A DNA stretch of 64,000 nt from Methylobacterium gossipiicola (GTDB lineage Bacteria > Pseudomonadota > Alphaproteobacteria > Rhizobiales > Beijerinckiaceae), in assembly GCF_900113485.1 (NCBI RefSeq), contig NZ_FOPM01000008.1, forward strand, positions 159,998 through 223,997, written 5' to 3'. Position 1 is the first letter of the stretch. Every line of letters begins with the position of its first letter. Under the pieces are notes generated by a model that was not told where the DNA came from, ran no database searches, and saw only the letters and a program-made list of their open reading frames with translations. Both the position numbers and the translations under genes were made by a program. Below are positions 31,072 to 39,946 of this stretch, piece by piece.

Positions 31072-32211
31072 ATGCGGCGATTTTCGACGGTGGGCGGTGT
31101 GTCCCTGTTGGCCCTGGCCTGTCTTGTCGGCGGCGCCTCGGCGGCTCCCGACAAGCAGCCCTCGAAGGAGGCTCCCGTTCGGTCGGAGCCGACCCGAAGC
31201 GACGCGCCGCCGGCCCTGACCCGCGAGAGCATCGACGCCGCCGTCTTCACCGAGGGCGCCGAGCCCAACGGGAGCGAGACGGAGAAACCCAAGAAGGACA
31301 CCGCGAAAAAAGCCGACGACAAGCGCCCGGACCCTATCCTCGTGAAGGTGCAGGTTCTGCTGGACCGGGCGCATTTCTCGCCCGGCGCCATCGACGGCCT
31401 CGACGGCGACAACCTGCGGGGCGCCCTCTCGGCCTTTGCCGTCGCCAACGGCCTGCCCGCCACGACGAGCCTGAACGCCGCCCTGTTCGACACGCTCAAG
31501 GCTACGCGCGCGGACCCGGTGGTGACGGACTACACCGTGACCGAGGCCGATGCCGCCGGCCCTTACGTCTCCAAAATCCCGCCCAAGATGGAGGATCAGG
31601 CCGATCTCGACACTTTAGGCTACACCAACGCGCGCGAGATGCTGGCCGAGCGGTTCCACATGGCGCCATCCCTCCTCGAAGCCCTGAACCCCGGCAAACC
31701 GTTCGACAAGGCCGGCACGGTGATCGCCGTCGCGGCGGTGCCGCCCCTGGAGACGGGCAAGCCGAGTGCCGAGGACAGGAAGCGCATGGACAAGGACGTC
31801 GTCCGGGTCACCGTCGACAAGGAGACCCGCCATGTTCGGGCCTTCGACAAAGCGGGCAAGCTCGTGGCGTTCTACCCGGCCTCGATCGGCAGCGAGGAGA
31901 AGCCGGCGCCCTCGGGGGAAGCCACCGTCAAGGGCGTCGCCTTCGCGCCAACCTACACCTACAATCCGAAATACGCGTTCAAGGGCGTGAAGGCGAAGGA
32001 GAAGTTCGAGATCAAGCCCGGCCCGAACAATCCCGTGGGCGTGGTGTGGATCGACCTGTCGATCCCCTCCTACGGCATCCACGGTACGCCGGAGCCCGAG
32101 AAGGTCGGCAAGACCGAATCGCACGGCTGCATCCGCCTGACCAACTGGGACGTGCGCGATCTGGCGGGCCGGATCGAGCCCGGCGCCAAGGTCACGTTCG
32201 CGGAGGATTGA
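31072..32211 (+). CDS. L,D-transpeptidase (YkuD domain) with peptidoglycan-binding domain
   Basis: 379 residues. An N-terminal signal peptide (STVGGVSLLALACLVGGASA) is followed by a Lys/Glu-rich linker, a PG_binding_1-type domain (about 100-150), a LysM-like segment (LAERFHMAPSLLEALNPGK) and a C-terminal YkuD catalytic domain. The catalytic motif SHGCIRLTNWDV has Cys353, with the conserved His in IHGTPEPE. It forms 3-3 peptidoglycan crosslinks or attaches proteins to peptidoglycan in the periplasm. Its 3' end overlaps the convergent permease gene by 20 nt. Confidence 0.93.
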   Translation: MRRFSTVGGVSLLALACLVGGASAAPDKQPSKEAPVRSEPTRSDAPPALTRESIDAAVFTEGAEPNGSETEKPKKDTAKKADDKRPDPILVKVQVLLDRAHFSPGAIDGLDGDNLRGALSAFAVANGLPATTSLNAALFDTLKATRADPVVTDYTVTEADAAGPYVSKIPPKMEDQADLDTLGYTNAREMLAERFHMAPSLLEALNPGKPFDKAGTVIAVAAVPPLETGKPSAEDRKRMDKDVVRVTVDKETRHVRAFDKAGKLVAFYPASIGSEEKPAPSGEATVKGVAFAPTYTYNPKYAFKGVKAKEKFEIKPGPNNPVGVVWIDLSIPSYGIHGTPEPEKVGKTESHGCIRLTNWDVRDLAGRIEPGAKVTFAED

Positions 32212-32926
32212 TCCGGAAGAGCCCCGCGAGGCCGACGAGCGCGGCGTCGCCGAGGAAGGCCAGGGCGGCGGTGGCCGTGGTGCCCTGAAGCATCGGCACG
32301 ATGTTCTGGTTCTGCAGACCGGCGACGATGGGGGTGCCGAGCGTGTTGGCGCCCGCGAGCGCCCCCACGGCGGCCGTCGCGACGGCGAGCACCAGGGCCG
32401 TGCGCAGACTCTCGACGACCTCCGGCGCGGCGAGCGGCAGCTCGACCCGGGCGAGGATTTGCCGCCGGGTCAGGCCCATGGCCTCGGCCGCCGCCTTCGC
32501 ATCCGGTGGGACGGCCGCGAGGGCACCCGCCGTTCCGCGCAAGAGCGGCATCACCCCGTAGGCGACGAGGGCCAGCAGGGTCGGGGGACCGCCGAAGCCG
32601 AGGATCGGCAGGGCAAGGGCCACGGTGACCACCGGCGGCACCGCCTGCGCGCCGGCCGCGAGGGCGTCGAGGGCCGGGCGCAGGGGCGCGGCGCCTTCGC
32701 GGGTCGCGAGAATACCGAGACCGATACCGAGGATCGCCACGAGGGCGAATCCCGTGCCGGCGAGGACGAGGTGCTGCCCGGCCAGGGCGAGCAGGCGATC
32801 GACGTCGAGGGCCCGGCGTGGCGCCTCCCCGAGGGCGCCCGCGATCCGGGTCGCCACGGCGGGGTGGCTCATGGCCGCGAGGACGAGGCCGGTCGCCGCC
32901 ACGGAGACGAGGGGACGACCGCTCAT
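32192..32926 (-). CDS. Osmoprotectant-type ABC transporter permease (short, YehW/OpuCB-like)
   Basis: 244-residue inner-membrane permease of the OpuC/Yeh group for quaternary amines such as betaine. It has about five to six hydrophobic segments. The EAA loop reads AAEAMGLTRRQILARVELPLAAPEV, followed by GTPIVAGLQNQN. Its start overlaps the previous gene's stop by 4 nt (32923-32926). It is the last gene of a three-gene operon that has no ATPase gene. Confidence 0.88.
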   Translation of the reverse strand: MSGRPLVSVAATGLVLAAMSHPAVATRIAGALGEAPRRALDVDRLLALAGQHLVLAGTGFALVAILGIGLGILATREGAAPLRPALDALAAGAQAVPPVVTVALALPILGFGGPPTLLALVAYGVMPLLRGTAGALAAVPPDAKAAAEAMGLTRRQILARVELPLAAPEVVESLRTALVLAVATAAVGALAGANTLGTPIVAGLQNQNIVPMLQGTTATAALAFLGDAALVGLAGLFRINPPRT

Positions 32927-34113
32927 GCCGGATCCCGCGCGCGCATTCGGTCTTCCAGGGTGCTCAAGGCGCCCTCAACCGTGAGCGACAGGGCCACGAT
33001 GGGGATCGCCCCGAGGAGGATGAGGTCGGGGGCGAACTGGGCCATGCCGTCGAGGACGATTCGGCCGAGGCCCCCCGCGCCCACCAAGGCCCCCAGGGTG
33101 GCGAGGCCGAGGGCCTGCACCGCCGCGACCCGCAGGGCGCCGACGAGCTGGGGCGCCCCGAGTGGCAGGCGCAGGCGCAGGAGGATCTGCGTTTCGGTGA
33201 GGCCGAGGCCCCGCGCCGCATCGAGGCTGTCGCGGTCGGGCGCCCGCAGGGCCGCCGTGAGGCCGCGCCAGAAGGGCAGCAGTAGATAGGCCGCGATCCC
33301 CACCATGGCGGGAGCCGGCCCGAGGGCGGAAAGGCCCAGCTCGCGCAGGGCCGGCGCGAGGCGCAGCAGGCCACCCGTGAGCGCCACGAGGGCGCCGAGC
33401 AGGGCCACCGCCGGAATCACCTGCACGCCGCCGAGCACGATCGCCACGAGATCCTGCCCGCGCCGCCACGCGGTGAGGGCGACGGCGGCCGGGATCGCCA
33501 GCCCCAGGCCGCCGCCGGCCAGGGCGAGGTGCTCCCATAGGGCGGCGTGGACCGTCTCGCGCCGGGCCGCGTATTCGATGGCGAGGGACAGGGCGTCGAA
33601 GGCGCCGGCCCGACCGGCGAGGACGAGGGTGACGAGGAGGCCGCAGGCAACGCCGGGGCCGAGGCCGGGGCGGCGGACGCGTCGCGTGGCGAGCCCGAAA
33701 GCGGTGGCGAACCACAGGGCCGCGAGCCAGGCCCCCGCTCCGAGGCCTGCCCGCGCCGCCGGGGGTTGATCCGCCATCCGCAGGGCGGCGCCGTGCCCCA
33801 GCCCCCAGGCGAGGAGACCGCCGGCCGCGAGGATCAGCGCCAGGGCGACGCCACCCGCCCGCCGTCCGGACGACGCGGCGAGGAGACCGGCCGCGACGGC
33901 GCCGCCGCCGAAGATCGCGGGCAACGCGGGGCCGAGGACGGCTGCCCCCGTCACCGGGACGCCGGGCACGAGGCGGTTCGCCGCGACGACGAGGAGCGGT
34001 TCCCGGAGGAGAACCCACGCCAAGCCTGCCACGGCGATGAGGGCCGCCACGACCGAAAGGCGGCGCGACGGCGCGGCGCGGCCCCTCGCGACGGGTGAAG
34101 GGGGCCGGGTCAT
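32923..34113 (-). CDS. Osmoprotectant-type ABC transporter permease (long, YehY-like)
   Basis: 396-residue permease with about nine to ten hydrophobic segments. The C-terminal half is the transport permease domain with the EAA loop SLDAARGLGLTETQILLRLR and GAGGLGRIVLDG. The N-terminal 180 residues are an extra membrane region, as in YehY. It overlaps its upstream partner by 4 nt (34110-34113) and its downstream partner by 4 nt. The ATG at 34113 is chosen; the longer frame is antisense to nothing real but lies inside the binding-protein gene. Confidence 0.88.
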   Translation of the reverse strand: MTRPPSPVARGRAAPSRRLSVVAALIAVAGLAWVLLREPLLVVAANRLVPGVPVTGAAVLGPALPAIFGGGAVAAGLLAASSGRRAGGVALALILAAGGLLAWGLGHGAALRMADQPPAARAGLGAGAWLAALWFATAFGLATRRVRRPGLGPGVACGLLVTLVLAGRAGAFDALSLAIEYAARRETVHAALWEHLALAGGGLGLAIPAAVALTAWRRGQDLVAIVLGGVQVIPAVALLGALVALTGGLLRLAPALRELGLSALGPAPAMVGIAAYLLLPFWRGLTAALRAPDRDSLDAARGLGLTETQILLRLRLPLGAPQLVGALRVAAVQALGLATLGALVGAGGLGRIVLDGMAQFAPDLILLGAIPIVALSLTVEGALSTLEDRMRARDPA

Positions 34114-35117
34114 AAGAGGCCGCGCGCGGTGAGGTGGGCGCGCGCCACGGCCTCGGCCACGGCGCCTTCCACGGTGATGCGGGCGTTGAGGGCCCGCAGG
34201 GTCGGGGCGTCGAGCGCCGTGAAAATGCGGGCGAGGGCCGGTCGGATGTCCGGATGGCGCGTGAGGATTTCGGCGCGGATCACCGGGGCGACCTCGTAGA
34301 CGATCTGCGCGCCCTTCGGGTCGCCCATCACCACGAGGTCGAGAGCATCGAGGGCGCCGTCGGTGCCGTAGACCATGCCGGCATTGATCCCGCTGATGCC
34401 CTGCGCCGCCGCCCGCGCCGTCACCGCCGTGTCGCCGCCCGGCAGGCTGACGATGCGGTCGAGGGGCAGGTGGAAGCCGTAGGCCGCTTCGAAGGACGGC
34501 AGGGCGGCGGGGCTCTCGACGAACTCCGTCGAGGCGGCGAGGCGGATGGACCCGGCCGTCACGGCGCGGGCGAAATCCGCCATGGTGGCGAGGCTTTCGC
34601 GGCGCGCCAATGCGCCGTTGACGGCGATGAGCCAAGTGTTGTTGGCCGGCGCCCGCTCCAGCCAGACGAGGCCGCGCGCGGCGTCGGCCCGGCGGATGGT
34701 TTCGTAGGCGCCCTCCGAGGTCTTCCAGGCGGGATCGTCCACCGTATCGGTGAAGAAGGCGCCGTTGCCGGTGTATTCCGGCGCGAGGTCGATCTCGCCC
34801 GCCAGCAGGGCCTTGCGCAGGATGAGGGTCGGCCCGAGGCCGAGGCGACGTACCACCGTGAGCCCGAGGGCTTCGAGGGCTAGGGCGATCATCGCCCCCG
34901 TCAACGCCCCCTCCGTGTCGCTCTTCGACGCGACGACCACGGGGGCGGCTCCCCTCGCCGGCCGCGTGGCGAGGATGGCGGCTCCCGCGAGGCTTCCAAG
35001 CGCCATGCGTCGGGATGGGGAGCGGGACGCGGCGCGATCCGGCCTGTGATTCGTGGGCGCGACTCGCGGTGGCGGTGTCACGAGCGTTAGAGACGCAAAT
35101 GTATCACTTCGTAACAT
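34110..35117 (-). CDS. Periplasmic glycine-betaine/choline-type binding protein
   Basis: 335 residues with an N-terminal twin-arginine-like signal (SPSRRMALGSLAGAAILATR). The OpuAC/ProX-type domain has VVASKSDTEGALTGAMIALA, GEIDLAPEYTGNGAFF and GINAGMVYGTDGALDALDLV. It would capture a quaternary ammonium osmolyte and feed the two permeases encoded downstream. The ATG at 35117 has AAGGA six bases upstream; starting later at 35006 would lose the Arg pair. It is first in the operon. Confidence 0.87.
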   Translation of the reverse strand: MLRSDTFASLTLVTPPPRVAPTNHRPDRAASRSPSRRMALGSLAGAAILATRPARGAAPVVVASKSDTEGALTGAMIALALEALGLTVVRRLGLGPTLILRKALLAGEIDLAPEYTGNGAFFTDTVDDPAWKTSEGAYETIRRADAARGLVWLERAPANNTWLIAVNGALARRESLATMADFARAVTAGSIRLAASTEFVESPAALPSFEAAYGFHLPLDRIVSLPGGDTAVTARAAAQGISGINAGMVYGTDGALDALDLVVMGDPKGAQIVYEVAPVIRAEILTRHPDIRPALARIFTALDAPTLRALNARITVEGAVAEAVARAHLTARGLL

Positions 35118-35168
35118 CCATGGTCCTTGGCGACGCTCTAACCCGGTGAGGCGCTTGACACGCCCGGC

Positions 35169-35193
35169 GGAACGGGCGACGGCTCGCTACGTC
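35169..35193 (+). promoter_or_regulatory. Near-match to EcfG promoter
   Basis: GGAAC, 16 bases, then CGTC. The EcfG general stress consensus is GGAAC-N16/17-CGTT, so one base is off. It lies 170 bases upstream of the response regulator start. The rest of 35118-35362 shows no gene. Confidence 0.3.
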
Positions 35194-35362
35194 CTTGAGG
35201 AGTCTCCGCTCCCTGGGATCATCGGCTACGTTGTCGTGCTCACGATCCATGACGCCGTCCAGCGGCGCCAGGGGTCGGTTTCGAGACTCCATCTTTGCAG
35301 CAAGCCTCCTCTGCATACGACGTTCCGGAGTCCGGAGCGGATCGAAGGGAAGAATCCTCGGC

Positions 35363-35752
35363 GTGAGTGCTCAAGTGAACGAAGACCTTTTGAACGGGGC
35401 TCGCGTGCTTGTCGTCGAGGACGAGGCCGCGATCTCGATGCTCCTCGAGGACATGCTGCTCGATTTCGGCTGCACGGTGGTTGGCCCTGCCGCCCGCCTG
35501 TCCACGGCCCTCGAAATGGCCGCCTCCGAGACGTTCGAGGTTGCGATCCTCGACGTGAACGTGGCGGGCGAGCCGATCTATCCGGTGGCCGAGGCCATCG
35601 TGAAGCGCAACCTCCCCATCGTGTTCTCGACGGGCTACGGCGGCGCCGGAATCCGCGAGCCCTTTCGTGATCGCCCGGTGGTGCAGAAGCCGTTCAGTCA
35701 GGCCGATCTCAAGCGCACCCTGCTGGCAGCCGTCGCCGCCGCGCGGGGCTGA
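35363..35752 (+). CDS. Single-domain response regulator
   Basis: 129-residue receiver domain with no output domain. The acidic pair is in VLVVEDEAAISML, the phosphoacceptor is Asp64 (AILDVNVAGEP), and the conserved Lys109 is in VVQKPFS. Such stand-alone receivers in this order are commonly paired with HWE-type histidine kinases. A GTG at 35363 is chosen, with GTG 35375 as an alternative; upstream sequence in this frame is not conserved-looking. Confidence 0.85.
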   Translation: MSAQVNEDLLNGARVLVVEDEAAISMLLEDMLLDFGCTVVGPAARLSTALEMAASETFEVAILDVNVAGEPIYPVAEAIVKRNLPIVFSTGYGGAGIREPFRDRPVVQKPFSQADLKRTLLAAVAAARG

Positions 35753-35755
35753 GCC

Positions 35756-36148
35756 TCACCGCTCCTCCAGGGGAAACGCGTCGGCCACATGCCTCGGCCA
35801 GCGCCGGGGGGGCACCAGGACCGCATCCGCCCGCAGGGTGAAATCGGCGCAGGCCGGATGCGCCGCGAGCCAGGCCCGGGCGGCCCGTGAGAACCGCGAC
35901 CGCTTGCGGCCGTCGATGGCCGCCAGGGCGGTGTCCAGGGTCGCCCGCGCCTTGACCTCGACGAACGCGATCGTGCGTCCGCGCCGCATCACGAGGTCGA
36001 TCTCGCCGCCCGCCGCGCCGTAGCGTCGGGCGAGGGGCCAATAACCCTTCAGCATCAGCGCCAGGAGCGCCCGTGTCTCGCCCGACAGGCCGCGCCCATG
36101 GGTCGCGAGGCGCCGCTCCGCGGCCCTGTCGTGGCCCTCAGGCGTCAT
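35756..36148 (-). CDS. YraN/UPF0102 family endonuclease-like protein
   Basis: 130 residues. The UPF0102 fold, a restriction endonuclease-like domain, is recognised from [21 protein letters not shown] with the putative active-site acidic-ExK pattern. Function is unknown. It overlaps the end of rsmI by 11 nt on the same strand, and in many proteobacteria yraN neighbours rsmI and lpoA, as here. Confidence 0.9.
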   Translation of the reverse strand: MTPEGHDRAAERRLATHGRGLSGETRALLALMLKGYWPLARRYGAAGGEIDLVMRRGRTIAFVEVKARATLDTALAAIDGRKRSRFSRAARAWLAAHPACADFTLRADAVLVPPRRWPRHVADAFPLEER

Positions 36149-37103
36149 CGTCGGACCGCCGCGACAGCGCCAGGGCGCGGGCATAGACCACGCGGCGCGG
36201 CTGGCCGGTCTCGTCGGCCACCAGGGCGGCGGCATCCTTGATGGAGTGCCGGGCGAGCGCGGCCTGGAGCGCCGCATCGAGACCCGCATCGGTCTCCGCC
36301 TCGCTGGGTTCGTCCGTGGCCGTGCCGATGATCACCACGATCTCACCCTTCGGTGCCCCCTCCTCCGCGAAGGTCGCGGCGAGGTCGCCGAGGCTGCCGC
36401 GCCGGATGGTCTCGTAGAGTTTGGTCAACTCGCGGGCGACCGCCGCCGGACGCCCGGCGCCGAGGATGTCGGTGGCGTCGCCAAGCATCTCCGGCAGGCG
36501 GTGGGGCGATTCGAACAGCACCAGGGTGCCGGGCACCCCGGCGAGGGCTTCGAGGCGGTTGCGGCGGGCGCCCGCCTTCTGCGGTAGGAAGCCCTCGAAG
36601 AAGAACCGGTCGGTGGGCAGGCCGGCCGCCACGATGGCGGTCATCACCGCCGAGGGGCCGGGAATCGGCGTGATGCGCAAGCCCGCCTCGATGGCGGCCT
36701 GGACGAGCTTGAAGCCGGGGTCCGAGACGAGGGGCGTGCCTGCGTCGGACACCAGGGCCAGGGCCTCGCCGGCCTGCATCCGGGCGATCATCCGCTCGCG
36801 CACGGCGGCGTTGGAATGCTCGTGGTAGGCCACCAGCGGCGTGGTGATGCCGTAATGCATGAGCAGCGTCCGGGTCACCCGCGTGTCCTCGGCCAGCACC
36901 GCATCGGCCGCCGCCAGGGTGGCGAGGGTCCGGAACGACACGTCCCTGAGGTTGCCGATGGGCGTCGCGACCACGTGCAGACCCGGATCGAGGGGCTCGG
37001 CCTCCGCCGCCAGGCCGAAGGCCGTGAAGGTCGAGGCGGGTTTGGAGACCGTCGAGGAGCCATCCCTGCGGGGGCGGCCGGGCTTGTCGCTGCGCTGTGT
37101 CAT
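36138..37103 (-). CDS. rsmI: 16S rRNA (cytidine-1402-2'-O)-methyltransferase
   Basis: 321-residue SAM-dependent methyltransferase modifying the ribosomal P site. Family motifs are [57 protein letters not shown] and FFFEGFLP. The ATG at 37103 is chosen; the upstream extension is low-complexity. It diverges from the LpoA-like lipoprotein gene across a 119-bp intergenic region. Confidence 0.95.
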   Translation of the reverse strand: MTQRSDKPGRPRRDGSSTVSKPASTFTAFGLAAEAEPLDPGLHVVATPIGNLRDVSFRTLATLAAADAVLAEDTRVTRTLLMHYGITTPLVAYHEHSNAAVRERMIARMQAGEALALVSDAGTPLVSDPGFKLVQAAIEAGLRITPIPGPSAVMTAIVAAGLPTDRFFFEGFLPQKAGARRNRLEALAGVPGTLVLFESPHRLPEMLGDATDILGAGRPAAVARELTKLYETIRRGSLGDLAATFAEEGAPKGEIVVIIGTATDEPSEAETDAGLDAALQAALARHSIKDAAALVADETGQPRRVVYARALALSRRSDDDA

Positions 37104-37222
37104 GGCGGGGACCATGCCATGCCGGCCCCCTCGGGCGGAATGCACGCACCCATCGGCACGCACATTTACTTTTCGCGCCCACACACCCACCCTGGATCGA
37201 CGACCGACGACAAGGGACCGCG

Positions 37223-38470
37223 ATGGAACGCGCGAAGTGGCGACTCTCGGGCCTCGTGAGCGGCGGCGCCCTCGTGCTGGCGACCCTGACGGGCTGCATC
37301 GGCGGGCCGGACGCAGATGCGCGCCTCGGACGCCGGGCGCCGCCGGTGCTGGCCGAGGCCTCGCCGGACGATGGCCTGCCGCCGGCGAATACGGGGCTGC
37401 CGCTCCCTGCCTCTCCGGGGACCCGGATCGGCAGCGGGCCGGTCAAGGTCGCCCTGGTGGTACCGCTCACCGGGCCGGGGGCGGCCGTAGGGTCGGCTCT
37501 GCGCAACGCCGCCGAACTCGCCGTCGAGGAGTTTCAGAAATCCGATCTGCAGATCCTGGTCCAGGACGATCGCGGCACGCCGGAGGGCGCCCGCGCGGCG
37601 ACACAGACGGCCCTCGCCGATGGCGCCGAACTCGTGCTCGGTCCGCTCTTCGCCGCCAATGTCCAGGCCGCCGCTGGGGCGGCCCGCGCCACGGGCAAGC
37701 CGGTCATCGCCTTCTCGACGGATGCTGCGGTGGCGGCGCGCGGTGTCTATCTCTTAAGCTTCCTGCCGCAGGCGGAGGTCGACCGCATCGTCGGGGAGGC
37801 CGTCGCCAAGGGACGGCGCTCCTTCGCGGCCCTGATCCCGGACAACAGCTACGGCAACGCCGTCGAGGCGCAGTTCCGTGAGGCGGTGGCGCACAAGGGC
37901 GGTCGCCTCGTCGGCATCGAGCGCTATGCCCCCGGCAGTCCTGGTCCGGCCGTGGCCCGGCTCGCCGGCCTCATCACCGGCGGCGGCGCCCAGGCCGATG
38001 CCCTGTTCCTGCCCGATACCCCGGACGGCCTCGCCAGCCTCGATCCGGTGCTGACGAAGGCTGGGTTCTCGCCGGCCCGGGTCAGGCCCCTCGGTACGGC
38101 GGTGTGGAACGATCCCAGGGCCTTCGCCCTGCCCGCCCTCCAGGGCGGCTGGTTCGCCGCTCCCGATACCGCCGGGTTCGCGGGCTTCTCCCAACGCTAT
38201 CAGGCCCGCTTCGGGGCGCCGCCGCTCCGCGTGGCGACCCTGGCGTACGATGCCGTGTCGCTCGTGGCGGCGCTCAGCCGGCAATACGGTTCGCAGCGTT
38301 TCGCCGACGCGACCCTCACCAATCCAGCCGGCTTCTCCGGGATCGACGGCACCTTCCGGTTCCGGCCGGATGGCCCGAGCGACCGGACGCTCGCCGTGTC
38401 CGAAATCCGCAGCGGCGCCCCGGTGGTGATCAGCCCGGCGCCGCGCGTGCTCGGACGGCCCGGAACCTGA
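37223..38470 (+). CDS. LpoA-like lipoprotein (penicillin-binding protein activator / periplasmic binding fold)
   Basis: 415 residues with a lipoprotein signal ending in the lipobox LTGC (near residue 25). A type 1 periplasmic-binding-protein domain follows (VKVALVVPLTGPGAAVGSAL, then LALADGAELVLGP-type segments). In E. coli LpoA sits beside rsmI and yraN and activates PBP1a. The same neighbourhood here supports the role, though it lacks the E. coli N-terminal TPR domain. Leucine-type binding protein is the alternative. It converges on hemW with a 3-nt gap. Confidence 0.82.
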   Translation: MERAKWRLSGLVSGGALVLATLTGCIGGPDADARLGRRAPPVLAEASPDDGLPPANTGLPLPASPGTRIGSGPVKVALVVPLTGPGAAVGSALRNAAELAVEEFQKSDLQILVQDDRGTPEGARAATQTALADGAELVLGPLFAANVQAAAGAARATGKPVIAFSTDAAVAARGVYLLSFLPQAEVDRIVGEAVAKGRRSFAALIPDNSYGNAVEAQFREAVAHKGGRLVGIERYAPGSPGPAVARLAGLITGGGAQADALFLPDTPDGLASLDPVLTKAGFSPARVRPLGTAVWNDPRAFALPALQGGWFAAPDTAGFAGFSQRYQARFGAPPLRVATLAYDAVSLVAALSRQYGSQRFADATLTNPAGFSGIDGTFRFRPDGPSDRTLAVSEIRSGAPVVISPAPRVLGRPGT

Positions 38471-38473
38471 GTT

Positions 38474-39652
38474 CTACGCCGCCAGGGCGGCCACCAGGGC
38501 GTTGAGGACGGGCGCCCCGCGCGGGGTGGCGGCGATGCGGCCGTCGGGGCGGCGCACCACGAGGCCGTCCGTCACGAGGCCGTCGATCCGGGCGGGGTTG
38601 AGGGACCGGCCCTTCAGGGCGGCGTAACGGGCAGGGTCGATCCCCTCCGCGAGGCGCAGGCCCATCATCAGGAACTCGTCCCCCTGATCGGCGGCCGACA
38701 GGGCCTCGGTCTCGACGATGCCGTGGCCGTCCGCCTCGACCCGGGCGAGCCAAGCCTCGGGCGCCCGCTCGGTGACGGTGCCGAAGCGACCCCCGGGGCC
38801 GACGAGGCGGCCATGGGCGCCGGGACCGATCCCCGCATATTCGCCGTAGCGCCAATAGAGGAGGTTGTGGCGCGACTGCGCACCGGGGCGGGCGTGGTTG
38901 GAGATCTCGTAGGCGGCAAGCCCCGCGCGGTCGCAGACCTCCTGGGTCACGTCGTACAGGGCGCGGGCGTGGTCGTCGTCGGGCGGCACGAGGCGGCCGG
39001 TGGCGGCGAGCCCGAAGAACGGCGTGCCGGGCTCGATGGTGAGCTGATAGAGCGACAGGTGCTCGGCCGCCCGCGCGATGGCTTGTTCCAGTTCGGCCCG
39101 CCACGCCGCCACGGTCTGGTCGGGGCGGGCATAGATGAGGTCGAAGGAATAGCGCTCGAAATGCGTGGCTGCGACCGCCACCGCCGCCATGGCCTCCTGT
39201 GCCGTATGGAGCCGGCCGAGGCCCTTAAGGGCAGCGTCGTCCATGGCCTGGACGCCGAGGGACACGCGGTTCACCCCCGCCGCCCGGTAGCCGCGAAACC
39301 GCTCGGCCTCGACGCTCGTCGGGTTCGCCTCCAGGGTGATTTCGATGTCCTGGGCCGTCGCCCATGCCCCCGCGATGGCGTCGAGCAAACCCGCCACGGT
39401 GGCGGGCCGCATCAGGGACGGGGTGCCGCCGCCGAGGAAGATGCTGGAGACCGTGCGGCCCGGCGTGCGCGCCGCCATGTGGGCGATCTCGGCCCGGAAG
39501 GCCGCGAGGTAGCGCGCCTCGTCCACGGGTGCGTGGCGCACGTGGCTGTTGAAGTCGCAATACGGGCACTTCGCGGCGCAGAAGGGCCAATGGACGTAGA
39601 CCCCGAAGCCCGCGTCGCGGGTCGGATGGTCCGGGCCTGTCGGTTCGGTCAT
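38474..39652 (-). CDS. hemW: Radical SAM heme chaperone HemW
   Basis: 392 residues. The radical SAM cluster motif is Cys25-x3-Cys29-x2-Cys32 (FCAAKCPYCDFNSH), with the HemW-type fourth residue Phe. SIFLGGGTPSL and EANPTSVE follow, and a HemW-like C-terminal winged-helix region closes the protein. HemW inserts heme into respiratory targets; it was formerly annotated as coproporphyrinogen oxidase. In related genomes it follows rdgB and rph directly; here a DUF2778 gene on the other strand separates them. Confidence 0.93.
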   Translation of the reverse strand: MTEPTGPDHPTRDAGFGVYVHWPFCAAKCPYCDFNSHVRHAPVDEARYLAAFRAEIAHMAARTPGRTVSSIFLGGGTPSLMRPATVAGLLDAIAGAWATAQDIEITLEANPTSVEAERFRGYRAAGVNRVSLGVQAMDDAALKGLGRLHTAQEAMAAVAVAATHFERYSFDLIYARPDQTVAAWRAELEQAIARAAEHLSLYQLTIEPGTPFFGLAATGRLVPPDDDHARALYDVTQEVCDRAGLAAYEISNHARPGAQSRHNLLYWRYGEYAGIGPGAHGRLVGPGGRFGTVTERAPEAWLARVEADGHGIVETEALSAADQGDEFLMMGLRLAEGIDPARYAALKGRSLNPARIDGLVTDGLVVRRPDGRIAATPRGAPVLNALVAALAA

Positions 39653-39946
39653 GCGGGCGATGTGCGCGTGCGGGCGGCGTTTGGCAATCCCGGTCTCCGA
39701 TGGCGCAGGGCCACCCGGAAAGTCCTTCCGTCCCGAACTGGGGCATCGGAGAGCATTTTATTTTCGCATCGCGCGCATTGTCTTCAGGCAAGATTAACCA
39801 AGTCGCCGTTTACTCACAGTCACTTACGATCAGTTCCTCCCACGACGGCGAACCCTGTTGCCGCCTCGGAGCCGCGCGCGGCGTCGCACGGGTCCGTGAC
39901 CGGCGACGGCTGCCCGAACGGGACCCGCGTCACGAGTCGAGTTCCC

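Noticed and set aside
38723..39946. Extension of the DUF2778 gene by about 400 residues
   Set aside because: The upstream frame is antisense to hemW; the membrane anchor that should start the protein follows ATG 39947.
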